Assembly: GCA_903904275.1 (NCBI GenBank)
Contig: CAIVBX010000209.1
Span: forward strand, 1-9,388
DNA length: 9,388 nucleotides
Source: an uncultured Pseudomonadota bacterium
GTDB taxonomy: Bacteria > Pseudomonadota > Gammaproteobacteria > Methylococcales > Methylomonadaceae
Direction: 5' to 3'
Made by a program: the position numbers and the translations under genes
Notes under the pieces: generated by a model
Databases searched by the model: none
Told to the model about the DNA's origin: nothing
Seen by the model: only the letters and a program-made list of their open reading frames with translations
Shown here: positions 1 to 5,399 of the stretch, in pieces
Position numbering within the stretch: the first letter of the stretch is position 1
Layout: the number at the start of each line of letters is the position of its first letter

Positions 1-1092
1 AAGCACTTCGCGCAATGTCGCACCAAAAGCTAATTCCACTAAACCTGCGTGTTTTAAATTTCCAGCAAGTTGCAATGGCAATGTGCCGCGTGAGCGTCCC
101 ATTCCGAAATCACGGTAAAATTCGCCGCCTTTATCTAAAATCACTGGCACAGACGCGAGTGAAATTACGTTATTGACAACGGTTGGTTTGCCGAATAATC
201 CACTAATGGCTGGAAGTGGTGGTTTGAAGCGCACTAAACCACGTTTGCCTTCTAAACTTTCCATAAGCGATGTTTCTTCGCCACAAACGTATGCGCCTGC
301 ACCTTGACGAACTTCTAAATGAAACGTTTTGCCAGAACCTTGGATGTTTTCACCTAAATAATTTGCCGCGTAAGCGTTGGCAATTGCCGCATTTAAAATT
401 TCAAGCGCGTGTGGGTATTCAATACGCAAATAAATATAACCTTGCGTTGCGCCTACTGCGATACCCGCAATCGTCATGCCTTCGATTAAAATAAGCGGGT
501 CGCCTTCCATAATCATACGGTCAGAGAACGTACCCGAATCGCCTTCGTCAGCGTTGCAGATAATGTATTTTTGTTCAGATGGCGTATTTAAAACCGTGTT
601 CCATTTGATGCCAGTTGGGAACGCCGCGCCACCACGACCACGCAAACCTGAATCGGTAACGTGTTTAACGATGTCAGCTTGCGAATAGCTCAACGCATTT
701 TTCAAACCGCGATAACCGTCATGAGCAACATAATCTTCAACGCTCACAGGGTCAGTAATACCAACACGCGCAAACGTTAAACGTTGTTGTTTTTTCAAAT
801 ACGGAATTTCTTCGGTTAAACCTAAATTCAACGCATGTGCGCCGCCATTTAAAAAATCCGCATCGAACAAACTTGCAACATCGCCCGTTTTTACTGCGCC
901 ATAGGCGATGCGACCTTTATCGGTTGCCACTTCAACCATCGGCTCAAGCCAATACATTCCGCGCGAACCGTTGCGAACTAGGTTGATTTCAACGCCACGT
1001 TTTTGCGCTTCTTGCGCGATAGCGTCAGCGACACGATTTGCACCTAATGAAACGGCACTTGAGTCGCAAGGCACATAAATTGTAATACTCAT
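1..1092 (-). CDS. fdsB: NAD-dependent formate dehydrogenase, beta (flavoprotein) subunit, partial at the left edge
   Basis: This is the NuoF/HoxF-like flavoprotein subunit of the soluble NAD-linked formate dehydrogenase. It takes electrons that originate at the FdsA formate site and reduces NAD+ through FMN. The visible 364 residues are the N-terminal part. Residues 1 to about 110 form a thioredoxin-like (vestigial NuoE-type) domain. They are followed by the FMN/NADH-binding core: GLRGRGGAAFPTGIKW at 149-164, NADEGDSGTFSDR at 180-192, and YVCGEETSLMESLEGKRG at 268-285. The C-terminal 4Fe-4S cysteine motif expected of the family lies beyond position 1, so the truncation is a window artefact and not a broken gene. 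The ATG at 1092-1090 overlaps the fdsG stop as ATGA, and a GGAG ribosome-binding site sits 8 bases upstream, which supports this start. HoxF of a NAD-reducing hydrogenase is the main alternative. The fused N-terminal domain with a separate small FdsG upstream favours FdsB. Confidence 0.9.
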   Translation of the reverse strand, partial: MSITIYVPCDSSAVSLGANRVADAIAQEAQKRGVEINLVRNGSRGMYWLEPMVEVATDKGRIAYGAVKTGDVASLFDADFLNGGAHALNLGLTEEIPYLKKQQRLTFARVGITDPVSVEDYVAHDGYRGLKNALSYSQADIVKHVTDSGLRGRGGAAFPTGIKWNTVLNTPSEQKYIICNADEGDSGTFSDRMIMEGDPLILIEGMTIAGIAVGATQGYIYLRIEYPHALEILNAAIANAYAANYLGENIQGSGKTFHLEVRQGAGAYVCGEETSLMESLEGKRGLVRFKPPLPAISGLFGKPTVVNNVISLASVPVILDKGGEFYRDFGMGRSRGTLPLQLAGNLKHAGLVELAFGATLREVL

Positions 1093-1556
1093 GCTGATTG
1101 CTCCGTCAAAATTTCGTTAAACGATTCGGCTGTGACGCGACCATAAACGTCATTATCAATTTGAATCGCAGGCGAACATGCACAATTTCCTAAACAATAA
1201 ACGGCTTCGAGAGAGAATTTACCATCTGCTGTGGTTTCGTGATAATCAATGCCTAATTTTGTTTTGACATGACTTTCTAATGTTTTGCCACCCATCGCCA
1301 AACACGATTCTGCACGGCAAACGCGCACCGTATGTTTACCTGCAGGTGTGTCACGGAAATAATGGTAGAAACTGATTACGCCATGTACTTCGGCGCGAGA
1401 AAGATTTAATGCTTTAGCAATCGTTGGGACGCTTTCGGGTGGGACATAACTCAGCGCATTTTGCACGCTGTGTAAAATCGGCAAAAGTGCGCCTGGTTTA
1501 TCTTTGAGACCTTCGACTATCGTCTGCACGGTCTGTATTATAATTTGTTCTGTCAT
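1089..1556 (-). CDS. fdsG: NAD-dependent formate dehydrogenase, gamma subunit (2Fe-2S, NuoE-like)
   Basis: This small thioredoxin-fold ferredoxin subunit of the FdsABG formate dehydrogenase passes electrons within the diaphorase part of the complex. The product is 155 residues when started at the ATG at 1556 (MTEQIII). An N-terminal helical bundle (about 5-70, with the NuoE-type stretch NLSRAEVHGVISFYHYF at 51-67) precedes the 2Fe-2S domain. The four cluster cysteines are visible as C80-X4-C85 and C121-X3-C125 (YCLGNC). The frame stays open further upstream to a GTG at 1616, but those 20 extra residues do not resemble the family N-terminus, so I chose the internal ATG even though no clear Shine-Dalgarno precedes it. 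It is first in the operon with fdsB. NuoE of complex I is the alternative, but the downstream fused NuoF-like subunit and the absence of other nuo genes argue against that. Confidence 0.88.
   Translation of the reverse strand: MTEQIIIQTVQTIVEGLKDKPGALLPILHSVQNALSYVPPESVPTIAKALNLSRAEVHGVISFYHYFRDTPAGKHTVRVCRAESCLAMGGKTLESHVKTKLGIDYHETTADGKFSLEAVYCLGNCACSPAIQIDNDVYGRVTAESFNEILTEQSA
1101..1104 (-). promoter_or_regulatory. Ribosome-binding site of fdsB inside the end of fdsG
   Basis: GGAG on the minus strand lies 8 bases before the fdsB ATG and within the last codons of fdsG. Together with the ATGA stop/start overlap it indicates translational coupling of the two subunits while allowing independent initiation. 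Confidence 0.6.
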
Positions 1557-1754
1557 ATTGTTGTCGTAGGCTTTTGTTATAAGGGCTTCACTAAAAAATC
1601 CGCGATAGAATAGCACAGTTGGATCGCTATAAAAATATCACTATTAACGTGGAATTCAGCTTTGCAACGTGTTATTTTTGGGATGTTAGGAATGTTTCAG
1701 CCCAATTTAGTCTAAAATAATCTTGTTTCTTAAACTTTACTCAAAAGGTTCATC
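1557..1754. other. Divergent intergenic region between fdsG and glgP
   Basis: This 198-base AT-rich gap must hold promoters for both the fds operon (minus strand) and glgP (plus strand). I see only weak candidates. For fds there is TATTCT (1612-1607) with TTTTTA (1635-1630) 17 bases upstream. For glgP there is a TAAAAT hexamer at 1713-1718 without a good -35. A short GCGAT...ATCGC inverted repeat (1602-1606 and 1623-1627) is present. No RNA gene, strong operator or small ORF is evident. Confidence 0.5.
1745..1748 (+). promoter_or_regulatory. Ribosome-binding site of glgP
   Basis: AAGG lies 6 bases before the glgP ATG at 1755, at a normal spacing. It supports that start codon. Confidence 0.5.
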
Positions 1755-4265
1755 ATGCCATTTAGAATTTTTAAAACCAGTAAGCCAAGCGCCACAATCA
1801 CAAAATTGCCTGATTTAGGCATGGACGAAAAACATATTGAAAATGATTTCAAACGTTATTACAGCCACCGTTTGGGACGCGATGAAAGTTGTCGTTCGCC
1901 ACATTATGCTTATGAAGCATTATCGTTAGCGATTAGTGACCGTTTAGTTGAACGCTGGAAACGTACTTACAATACTTACAAAGAACAAGATGCCCGACGT
2001 GCATCTTATTTGTCGATGGAATTTTTGATGGGCAGAGCGTTAAGCAACGCGATGTTAAATTTAGATCTCGATGAAGTCGTCAAAGAAGCAATGTACGAAT
2101 TAGGTTTAGATTTAGAAGAATTGATTGATAGTGAACCCGACGCTGGTTTAGGAAATGGCGGGTTAGGGCGTTTAGCTGCTTGTTTTATCGACAGTTGTGC
2201 AACATTACAATTACCTGTTACAGGTTATGGTTTGCGTTATGAATATGGCATGTTTTCACAAGCGATTGTGAACGGTGAACAAATTGAAAAACCTGATCAT
2301 TGGCTACGAAATGGAAATGTTTGGGAAATTGAACGTGCTGAATATGTTCAACGAGTAAAATTTGGTGGCCGCACTGAAAAACACACAGATGCGAATGGCA
2401 AAACAACGGTACATTGGGTTGATACACACGATATTTTAGCCGTCCCATTTGATACGCCTGTTCCAGGTTATCAAAATGGCACTGTGAACACATTGCGTTT
2501 ATGGAAAGCAACTGCAACAGAAGAGTTTGATTTACAAGGATTTAATGCAGGTGATTATGCTGAATCAGTAGCAGAAAAAAATACAGCTGAAAATATCACG
2601 ATGGTTTTATACCCAAATGATTCAAATGAAAACGGTAAAGCCTTACGTCTGCGCCAACAGTATTTGTTAGCATCGGCAAGTTTGCAAGATGTAATTTCAA
2701 CATGGGTGGGTCGTCACGGTAATAATTTCAAAGAATTTGCCGCAAAAAACTGTTTCCAATTAAACGACACTCATCCAAGTATTTCTGTTGCTGAATTGAT
2801 GCGCTTATTGATTGATGAATACGGATTATCTTGGAACGAAGCGTGGACAATTACAAGTAATACAATGGCTTATACAAACCACACGTTATTGCCAGAAGCG
2901 TTAGAACGTTGGTCTGTGGGTTTATTTAGAGAATTGTTACCACGTTTGCTAGAAATCATTTTTGAAATCAATATGCACTTTTTATCACAAGTATCATCGC
3001 GTTGGCCAGGTGATAAAGAACGCTTGATGCGAATGTCGATTATCGAAGAGGGTGAACATGGTCAACATGTTCGCATGGCTTATTTGGCAATTGTGGGTAG
3101 TTATTCGGTTAATGGCGTAGCAGAATTACACTCAAAATTGTTACAAGAAGGTTTATTCCGTGATTTTTATGAATTCACACCTGCAAAATTCAATAACAAA
3201 ACAAATGGTGTTACGCCACGTCGTTGGCTTGCAGCTTGTAATCCTGAATTAGCAGAATTGATTACAGAAACTATTGGTGACGGCTGGATTACCGATTTAT
3301 CGCAATTGCAATTACTTGAACCTTACGCTGAAGATGCGAAATTTCGGGCGAAATGGCACACGTTAAAACAACATGCTAAACAACGTTTGATTGACTATAA
3401 AAAACAAGAACACGATGTTGAATTTAATGTAAATGCGATTTTTGATGTACAAGTGAAACGAATTCACGAATACAAACGTCAATTGTTAAACGTGTTACAC
3501 GTTATTCATTTGTATGACAAAATCAAACGTGGTGATACAGCAAATTGGGTTGACCGTTGCGTGTTAATTGGTGGTAAAGCTGCGCCAGGTTATTACATGG
3601 CGAAACGTATCATTAAATTGATTAACAATGTTGGCCATGTGATTAACAATGACCCTGATGTGGGCGGTAAATTGAAATTGGTGTTTTTACCAAATTACCG
3701 TGTTTCTGCAATGGAAAAAATTTGTCCAGGTGCAGATTTATCGGAACAAATTTCAACGGCAGGCAAAGAAGCTTCAGGCACAGGCAACATGAAATTCATG
3801 ATGAATGGCGCATTGACAATTGGTACATTAGACGGCGCGAATATCGAAATTCGTGAAGAGGTTGGTGACGATAATTTCTTCTTATTCGGCTTAACAGAAT
3901 CTGAAGTTCAAGCACTTGAAGGCAATTACAATCCTCAAGCATATATTGACGAAGATGACGATTTACGTCGCACGATGAATTTATTGGAATGTGGGCATTT
4001 CAATCAATTTGAACCTGGTATTTTTGACGACATCATCAATTCGGTGAAAAGCGGCAATGACCAATGGAAAACACTCGCTGATTTCCGCAGTTTTGTTGAT
4101 GCACAACGTAAAGTTGAAATTGCCTATCAAGACCAAGATCGTTGGACAAAAATGAGTATTTTGAATACGGCAGCAAGCGGTAAATTTTCAACTGATCGTA
4201 CGATTACTGATTACAACGACGATATTTGGAAATTAACACCTGTTCAAATCGATAACAATTTTTAA
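1755..4265 (+). CDS. glgP: Glycogen/maltodextrin (alpha-1,4-glucan) phosphorylase
   Basis: This cytosolic PLP enzyme of glycosyltransferase family 35 uses phosphate to release glucose-1-phosphate from the non-reducing ends of glycogen or maltodextrins. At 836 residues it is full length for the family (about 800-850). Landmarks in order are: the N-terminal RRASYLSMEFLMGRAL block; GLGNGGLGRLAACF starting at 131; GYGLRYEYGMF at 157-167; NDTHPS at 337-342; the phosphate-binding VKRIHEYKRQ at 567-576; and the PLP site SGTGNMKFMMNGALTIG, whose Schiff-base lysine is K680. K568, R569, K574 and K680 fall at the same numbers as in rabbit muscle phosphorylase, so the core is essentially colinear with it. 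All key residues are present. No phosphorylation or AMP-site inference is made. Its stop codon is 2 bases from the trmL start, so the two are probably co-transcribed. GlgP and MalP cannot be told apart from sequence alone, and no other glg or mal gene is in the window. Confidence 0.95.
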   Translation: MPFRIFKTSKPSATITKLPDLGMDEKHIENDFKRYYSHRLGRDESCRSPHYAYEALSLAISDRLVERWKRTYNTYKEQDARRASYLSMEFLMGRALSNAMLNLDLDEVVKEAMYELGLDLEELIDSEPDAGLGNGGLGRLAACFIDSCATLQLPVTGYGLRYEYGMFSQAIVNGEQIEKPDHWLRNGNVWEIERAEYVQRVKFGGRTEKHTDANGKTTVHWVDTHDILAVPFDTPVPGYQNGTVNTLRLWKATATEEFDLQGFNAGDYAESVAEKNTAENITMVLYPNDSNENGKALRLRQQYLLASASLQDVISTWVGRHGNNFKEFAAKNCFQLNDTHPSISVAELMRLLIDEYGLSWNEAWTITSNTMAYTNHTLLPEALERWSVGLFRELLPRLLEIIFEINMHFLSQVSSRWPGDKERLMRMSIIEEGEHGQHVRMAYLAIVGSYSVNGVAELHSKLLQEGLFRDFYEFTPAKFNNKTNGVTPRRWLAACNPELAELITETIGDGWITDLSQLQLLEPYAEDAKFRAKWHTLKQHAKQRLIDYKKQEHDVEFNVNAIFDVQVKRIHEYKRQLLNVLHVIHLYDKIKRGDTANWVDRCVLIGGKAAPGYYMAKRIIKLINNVGHVINNDPDVGGKLKLVFLPNYRVSAMEKICPGADLSEQISTAGKEASGTGNMKFMMNGALTIGTLDGANIEIREEVGDDNFFLFGLTESEVQALEGNYNPQAYIDEDDDLRRTMNLLECGHFNQFEPGIFDDIINSVKSGNDQWKTLADFRSFVDAQRKVEIAYQDQDRWTKMSILNTAASGKFSTDRTITDYNDDIWKLTPVQIDNNF

Positions 4266-4267
4266 TT

Positions 4268-4741
4268 ATGTTTCATATTGTTCTGTTTGAGCCAGAAATT
4301 CCAGCAAATACAGGCAATATCATTCGATTAAGTGCAAATGCAGGAATGCAATTGCACTTAATTAAACCACTTGGTTTTGATTTGGATGATAAAAAATTGC
4401 GGCGTGCAGGCTTGGATTATCACGAATGGGCAATGATTCAATTACATGAATCGTTGGATGATTTTTTTTCTAAGGTTCAACCAAAACGGATTTTCGCGTT
4501 GACGACAAAAGGTAAAACCATTTACTCGGATGCAAAATTTGAAGATGGTGATACATTTTTATTCGGTTGTGAAACACGCGGTTTGCCAAAAGAAATATTG
4601 GAAATGATTGGTGAAAATTGCTTGTATTTGCCAATGCAGCCAGAAAGTCGCAGTTTGAATTTATCAAATACCGTGGCGATTTTACTTTATGAAGCTTGGC
4701 GACAAATTAAATTTAGTGGCGCGGCGATAAAATCCACATGA
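4268..4741 (+). CDS. trmL: tRNA (cytidine(34)/uridine(34)-2'-O)-methyltransferase TrmL (SPOUT family)
   Basis: TrmL (YibK) methylates the 2'-O of the wobble nucleotide of tRNA-Leu isoacceptors using S-adenosylmethionine, as a cytosolic homodimer. The 157-residue product has the normal size and the SPOUT trefoil-knot motifs: NTGNIIRLSANAG (14-26), FLFGCETRGLP (97-107), and the C-terminal knot LPMQPESRSLNLSNTVAILLYEAWRQ spread over 121-146. The E102/R104 pair and the LNLSNTVAI loop are typical of the TrmL subgroup. The start lies only 2 bases after the glgP stop with no Shine-Dalgarno visible in the AT-rich junction, so translation probably depends on ribosomes finishing glgP. No functional link between glycogen breakdown and wobble methylation is obvious. 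Confidence 0.93.
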   Translation: MFHIVLFEPEIPANTGNIIRLSANAGMQLHLIKPLGFDLDDKKLRRAGLDYHEWAMIQLHESLDDFFSKVQPKRIFALTTKGKTIYSDAKFEDGDTFLFGCETRGLPKEILEMIGENCLYLPMQPESRSLNLSNTVAILLYEAWRQIKFSGAAIKST

Positions 4742-4777
4742 TAATCAAGTAATTATGAAGAGAAAGGGGCAGGGGGG
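4742..4777. other. Short convergent junction between trmL and the small exported-protein gene
   Basis: This 36-base gap separates converging genes. It contains two G-runs, four Gs at 4766-4769 and six Gs at 4772-4777, which stand out in otherwise AT-rich DNA. The minus-strand stop codon abuts the second run, and a T-run follows inside that gene. No compact hairpin typical of an intrinsic terminator is visible; the only pairing I find encloses a loop of about 22 bases. Confidence 0.4.
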
Positions 4778-5044
4778 TTATTTTTTTACTTCCTCAACAT
4801 GGAATAATCTGCCATTTTTGTACATTTTCTTTTTGCCATCTACGATGATTTCTGCAATAGGTTCGTGGGTAATTTTTTGAATATCTTTTGCCGCTTCATC
4901 AGTTATTCCTAAAGTTACGCCCTTGAAAGAGTTGTACATTGAGCGTCCCATGATTTCGCCAAAATTTCGCGCTCTTGGAGATTCTTCGGCATGAGTTATT
5001 GTCATAGTCAAGATTGAACTAATCAGTAAAATAATTATTTTCAT
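4778..5044 (-). CDS. Small exported protein of unknown function
   Basis: I do not recognise this 88-residue protein. The N-terminus is a classical Sec signal peptide: MK, then a hydrophobic stretch at about 3-16, then THA-EES with likely signal peptidase I cleavage after A19. That leaves a mature protein of about 69 residues, presumably periplasmic. There is no lipobox cysteine and no cysteine at all. The mature part starts with a basic, glycine-containing stretch (RARNFGEIMGRSMYNSFKG, 24-42). It ends with a segment likely to form a beta-hairpin: IIVDGKKKMYKNGRLFHVEE, 66-85. The ATG at 5044 has an AGAGAA purine tract about 8 bases upstream, and a reasonable sigma70-type promoter lies just before it (5084-5112). 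Signal peptide, ribosome-binding site and promoter together make this a real gene despite its size. It is monocistronic and convergent with trmL. Confidence 0.7.
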   Translation of the reverse strand: MKIIILLISSILTMTITHAEESPRARNFGEIMGRSMYNSFKGVTLGITDEAAKDIQKITHEPIAEIIVDGKKKMYKNGRLFHVEEVKK

Positions 5045-5083
5045 TTTTTAATTCTCTACATTAGGTTTAATTTGGTTGCCGAT

Positions 5084-5112
5084 AATTTAAGCAACATGGC
5101 TTTAAATTGCAA
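5084..5112 (-). promoter_or_regulatory. Candidate sigma70-type promoter of the small exported-protein gene
   Basis: On the minus strand, TTGCAA (5112-5107) and TAAATT (5089-5084) are separated by exactly 17 bases. This would give a leader of about 33 bases before the ATG at 5044. The match is fair, but the region is AT-rich, so chance hits are expected. Confidence 0.35.
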
Positions 5113-5124
5113 TAAAATAAATAC

Positions 5125-5139
5125 GCATAATGATTATTA
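5125..5139. promoter_or_regulatory. Fur-box-like palindrome
   Basis: The 15-base site GCATAATGATTATTA matches the 7-1-7 Fur model (TGATAATnATTATCA) at 12 positions, including the complete ATAATnATTAT core. It begins 12 bases upstream of the -35 of the small exported-protein promoter. The AT-rich background lowers confidence. Confidence 0.3.
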
Positions 5140-5203
5140 TGTTAAATAAATAATTGCTCGTCATAAAGTGCCTTGCCCTATTCAATATAAAATTTACAAC
5201 CTG

Positions 5204-5236
5204 TTGATTTTAATTATTCGCAAAAATTTAAATCAA
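5204..5236. repeat. AT-rich inverted repeat upstream of nrdA
   Basis: TTGATTTTAATT (5204-5215) and AATTTAAATCAA (5225-5236) are inverted copies with one mismatch, separated by 9 bases. The outer TTGAT/ATCAA half-sites resemble an FNR-type pair but are far too widely spaced for a normal FNR site. It could be an operator or simply an AT-rich cruciform. Confidence 0.35.
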
Positions 5237-5336
5237 TAAACGCTGTATTTTTCACAGATATTGCAGCTAGAATCTATGAAACGCGCAGTCAGCGCAAAAT
5301 AATTTCTCAAATCATAATTTATAAAAACGCTTACCT

Positions 5337-5362
5337 ACTCTGCTGATATTAGTAGAGTTTTT
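5337..5362 (+). terminator. Terminator-like dyad with T-run in the nrdA leader
   Basis: Positions 5337-5358 form an almost perfect palindrome that can fold into a 9-bp stem (ACTCTGCTG with TTAGTAGAGT, two G-U pairs) around an ATAT loop. A T-run at 5358-5362 and a second T-rich stretch (5365-5369) follow. It ends 37 bases before the nrdA start. It could terminate a short upstream transcript, act as an attenuator, or be a protein-binding operator. The stem is AT-rich, so termination strength is uncertain. Confidence 0.4.
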
Positions 5363-5385
5363 CGTTTTTAGCGTAATCATCTAAC

Positions 5386-5390
5386 AAGGT
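5386..5390 (+). promoter_or_regulatory. Ribosome-binding site of nrdA
   Basis: AAGGT lies 9 bases before the ATG at 5400. It is the best Shine-Dalgarno match nearby and supports that start, which also agrees with the family N-terminus (VVKRNGQPQKI). Confidence 0.5.
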
Positions 5391-5399
5391 AATTCCAAA

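Larger units (their letters stand above)
5045..5399. other. 355-base regulatory intergenic region between the small exported-protein gene and nrdA
   Basis: This very AT-rich stretch serves two divergent genes. From left to right it holds: a minus-strand promoter candidate (5084-5112) with a GTTGC/GCAAC inverted repeat across its -10 (5075-5079 and 5091-5095); a Fur-box-like palindrome (5125-5139); an AT-rich inverted repeat (5204-5215 and 5225-5236); a small hairpin CTGT/ACAG (5243-5257); a GCGC-AGTCA-GCGC hairpin (5283-5295); and a long dyad with a T-run (5337-5362). I see no tRNA and no protein gene. ORFs inside it are 8 codons or shorter. Confidence 0.6.

Noticed and set aside
270..688. 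Two plus-strand open frames across fdsB
   Set aside because: They lie antisense to a well-supported fdsB with clear FMN/NADH motifs and show no recognisable protein features.
1557..1616. Upstream GTG start extending fdsG by 20 residues
   Set aside because: The extra residues do not fit the FdsG/NuoE N-terminus, and the ATG at 1556 gives a normal family length. The open frame upstream is probably chance.
2218..2517. Minus-strand open frame inside glgP
   Set aside because: It is entirely antisense to conserved phosphorylase core sequence and has no ribosome-binding site or domain features.
4470..4667. Minus-strand open frame inside trmL
   Set aside because: It overlaps the SPOUT motifs of trmL on the other strand; the composition fits a shadow frame.
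5130..5153. Tiny 7-codon ORF in the nrdA upstream region
   Set aside because: No ribosome-binding site and expected by chance in AT-rich DNA.
5276..5302. 8-codon ORF (MKRAVSAK) as a leader peptide gene
   Set aside because: The Shine-Dalgarno is weak and the codons show no run tied to a regulatory amino acid. It is mentioned only as context for the leader dyad and not annotated.
5337..5358. NrdR box upstream of nrdA
   Set aside because: The palindrome lacks the ACAC...GTGT ends and the central phasing of the NrdR consensus; no other convincing box was seen in 5045-5399.
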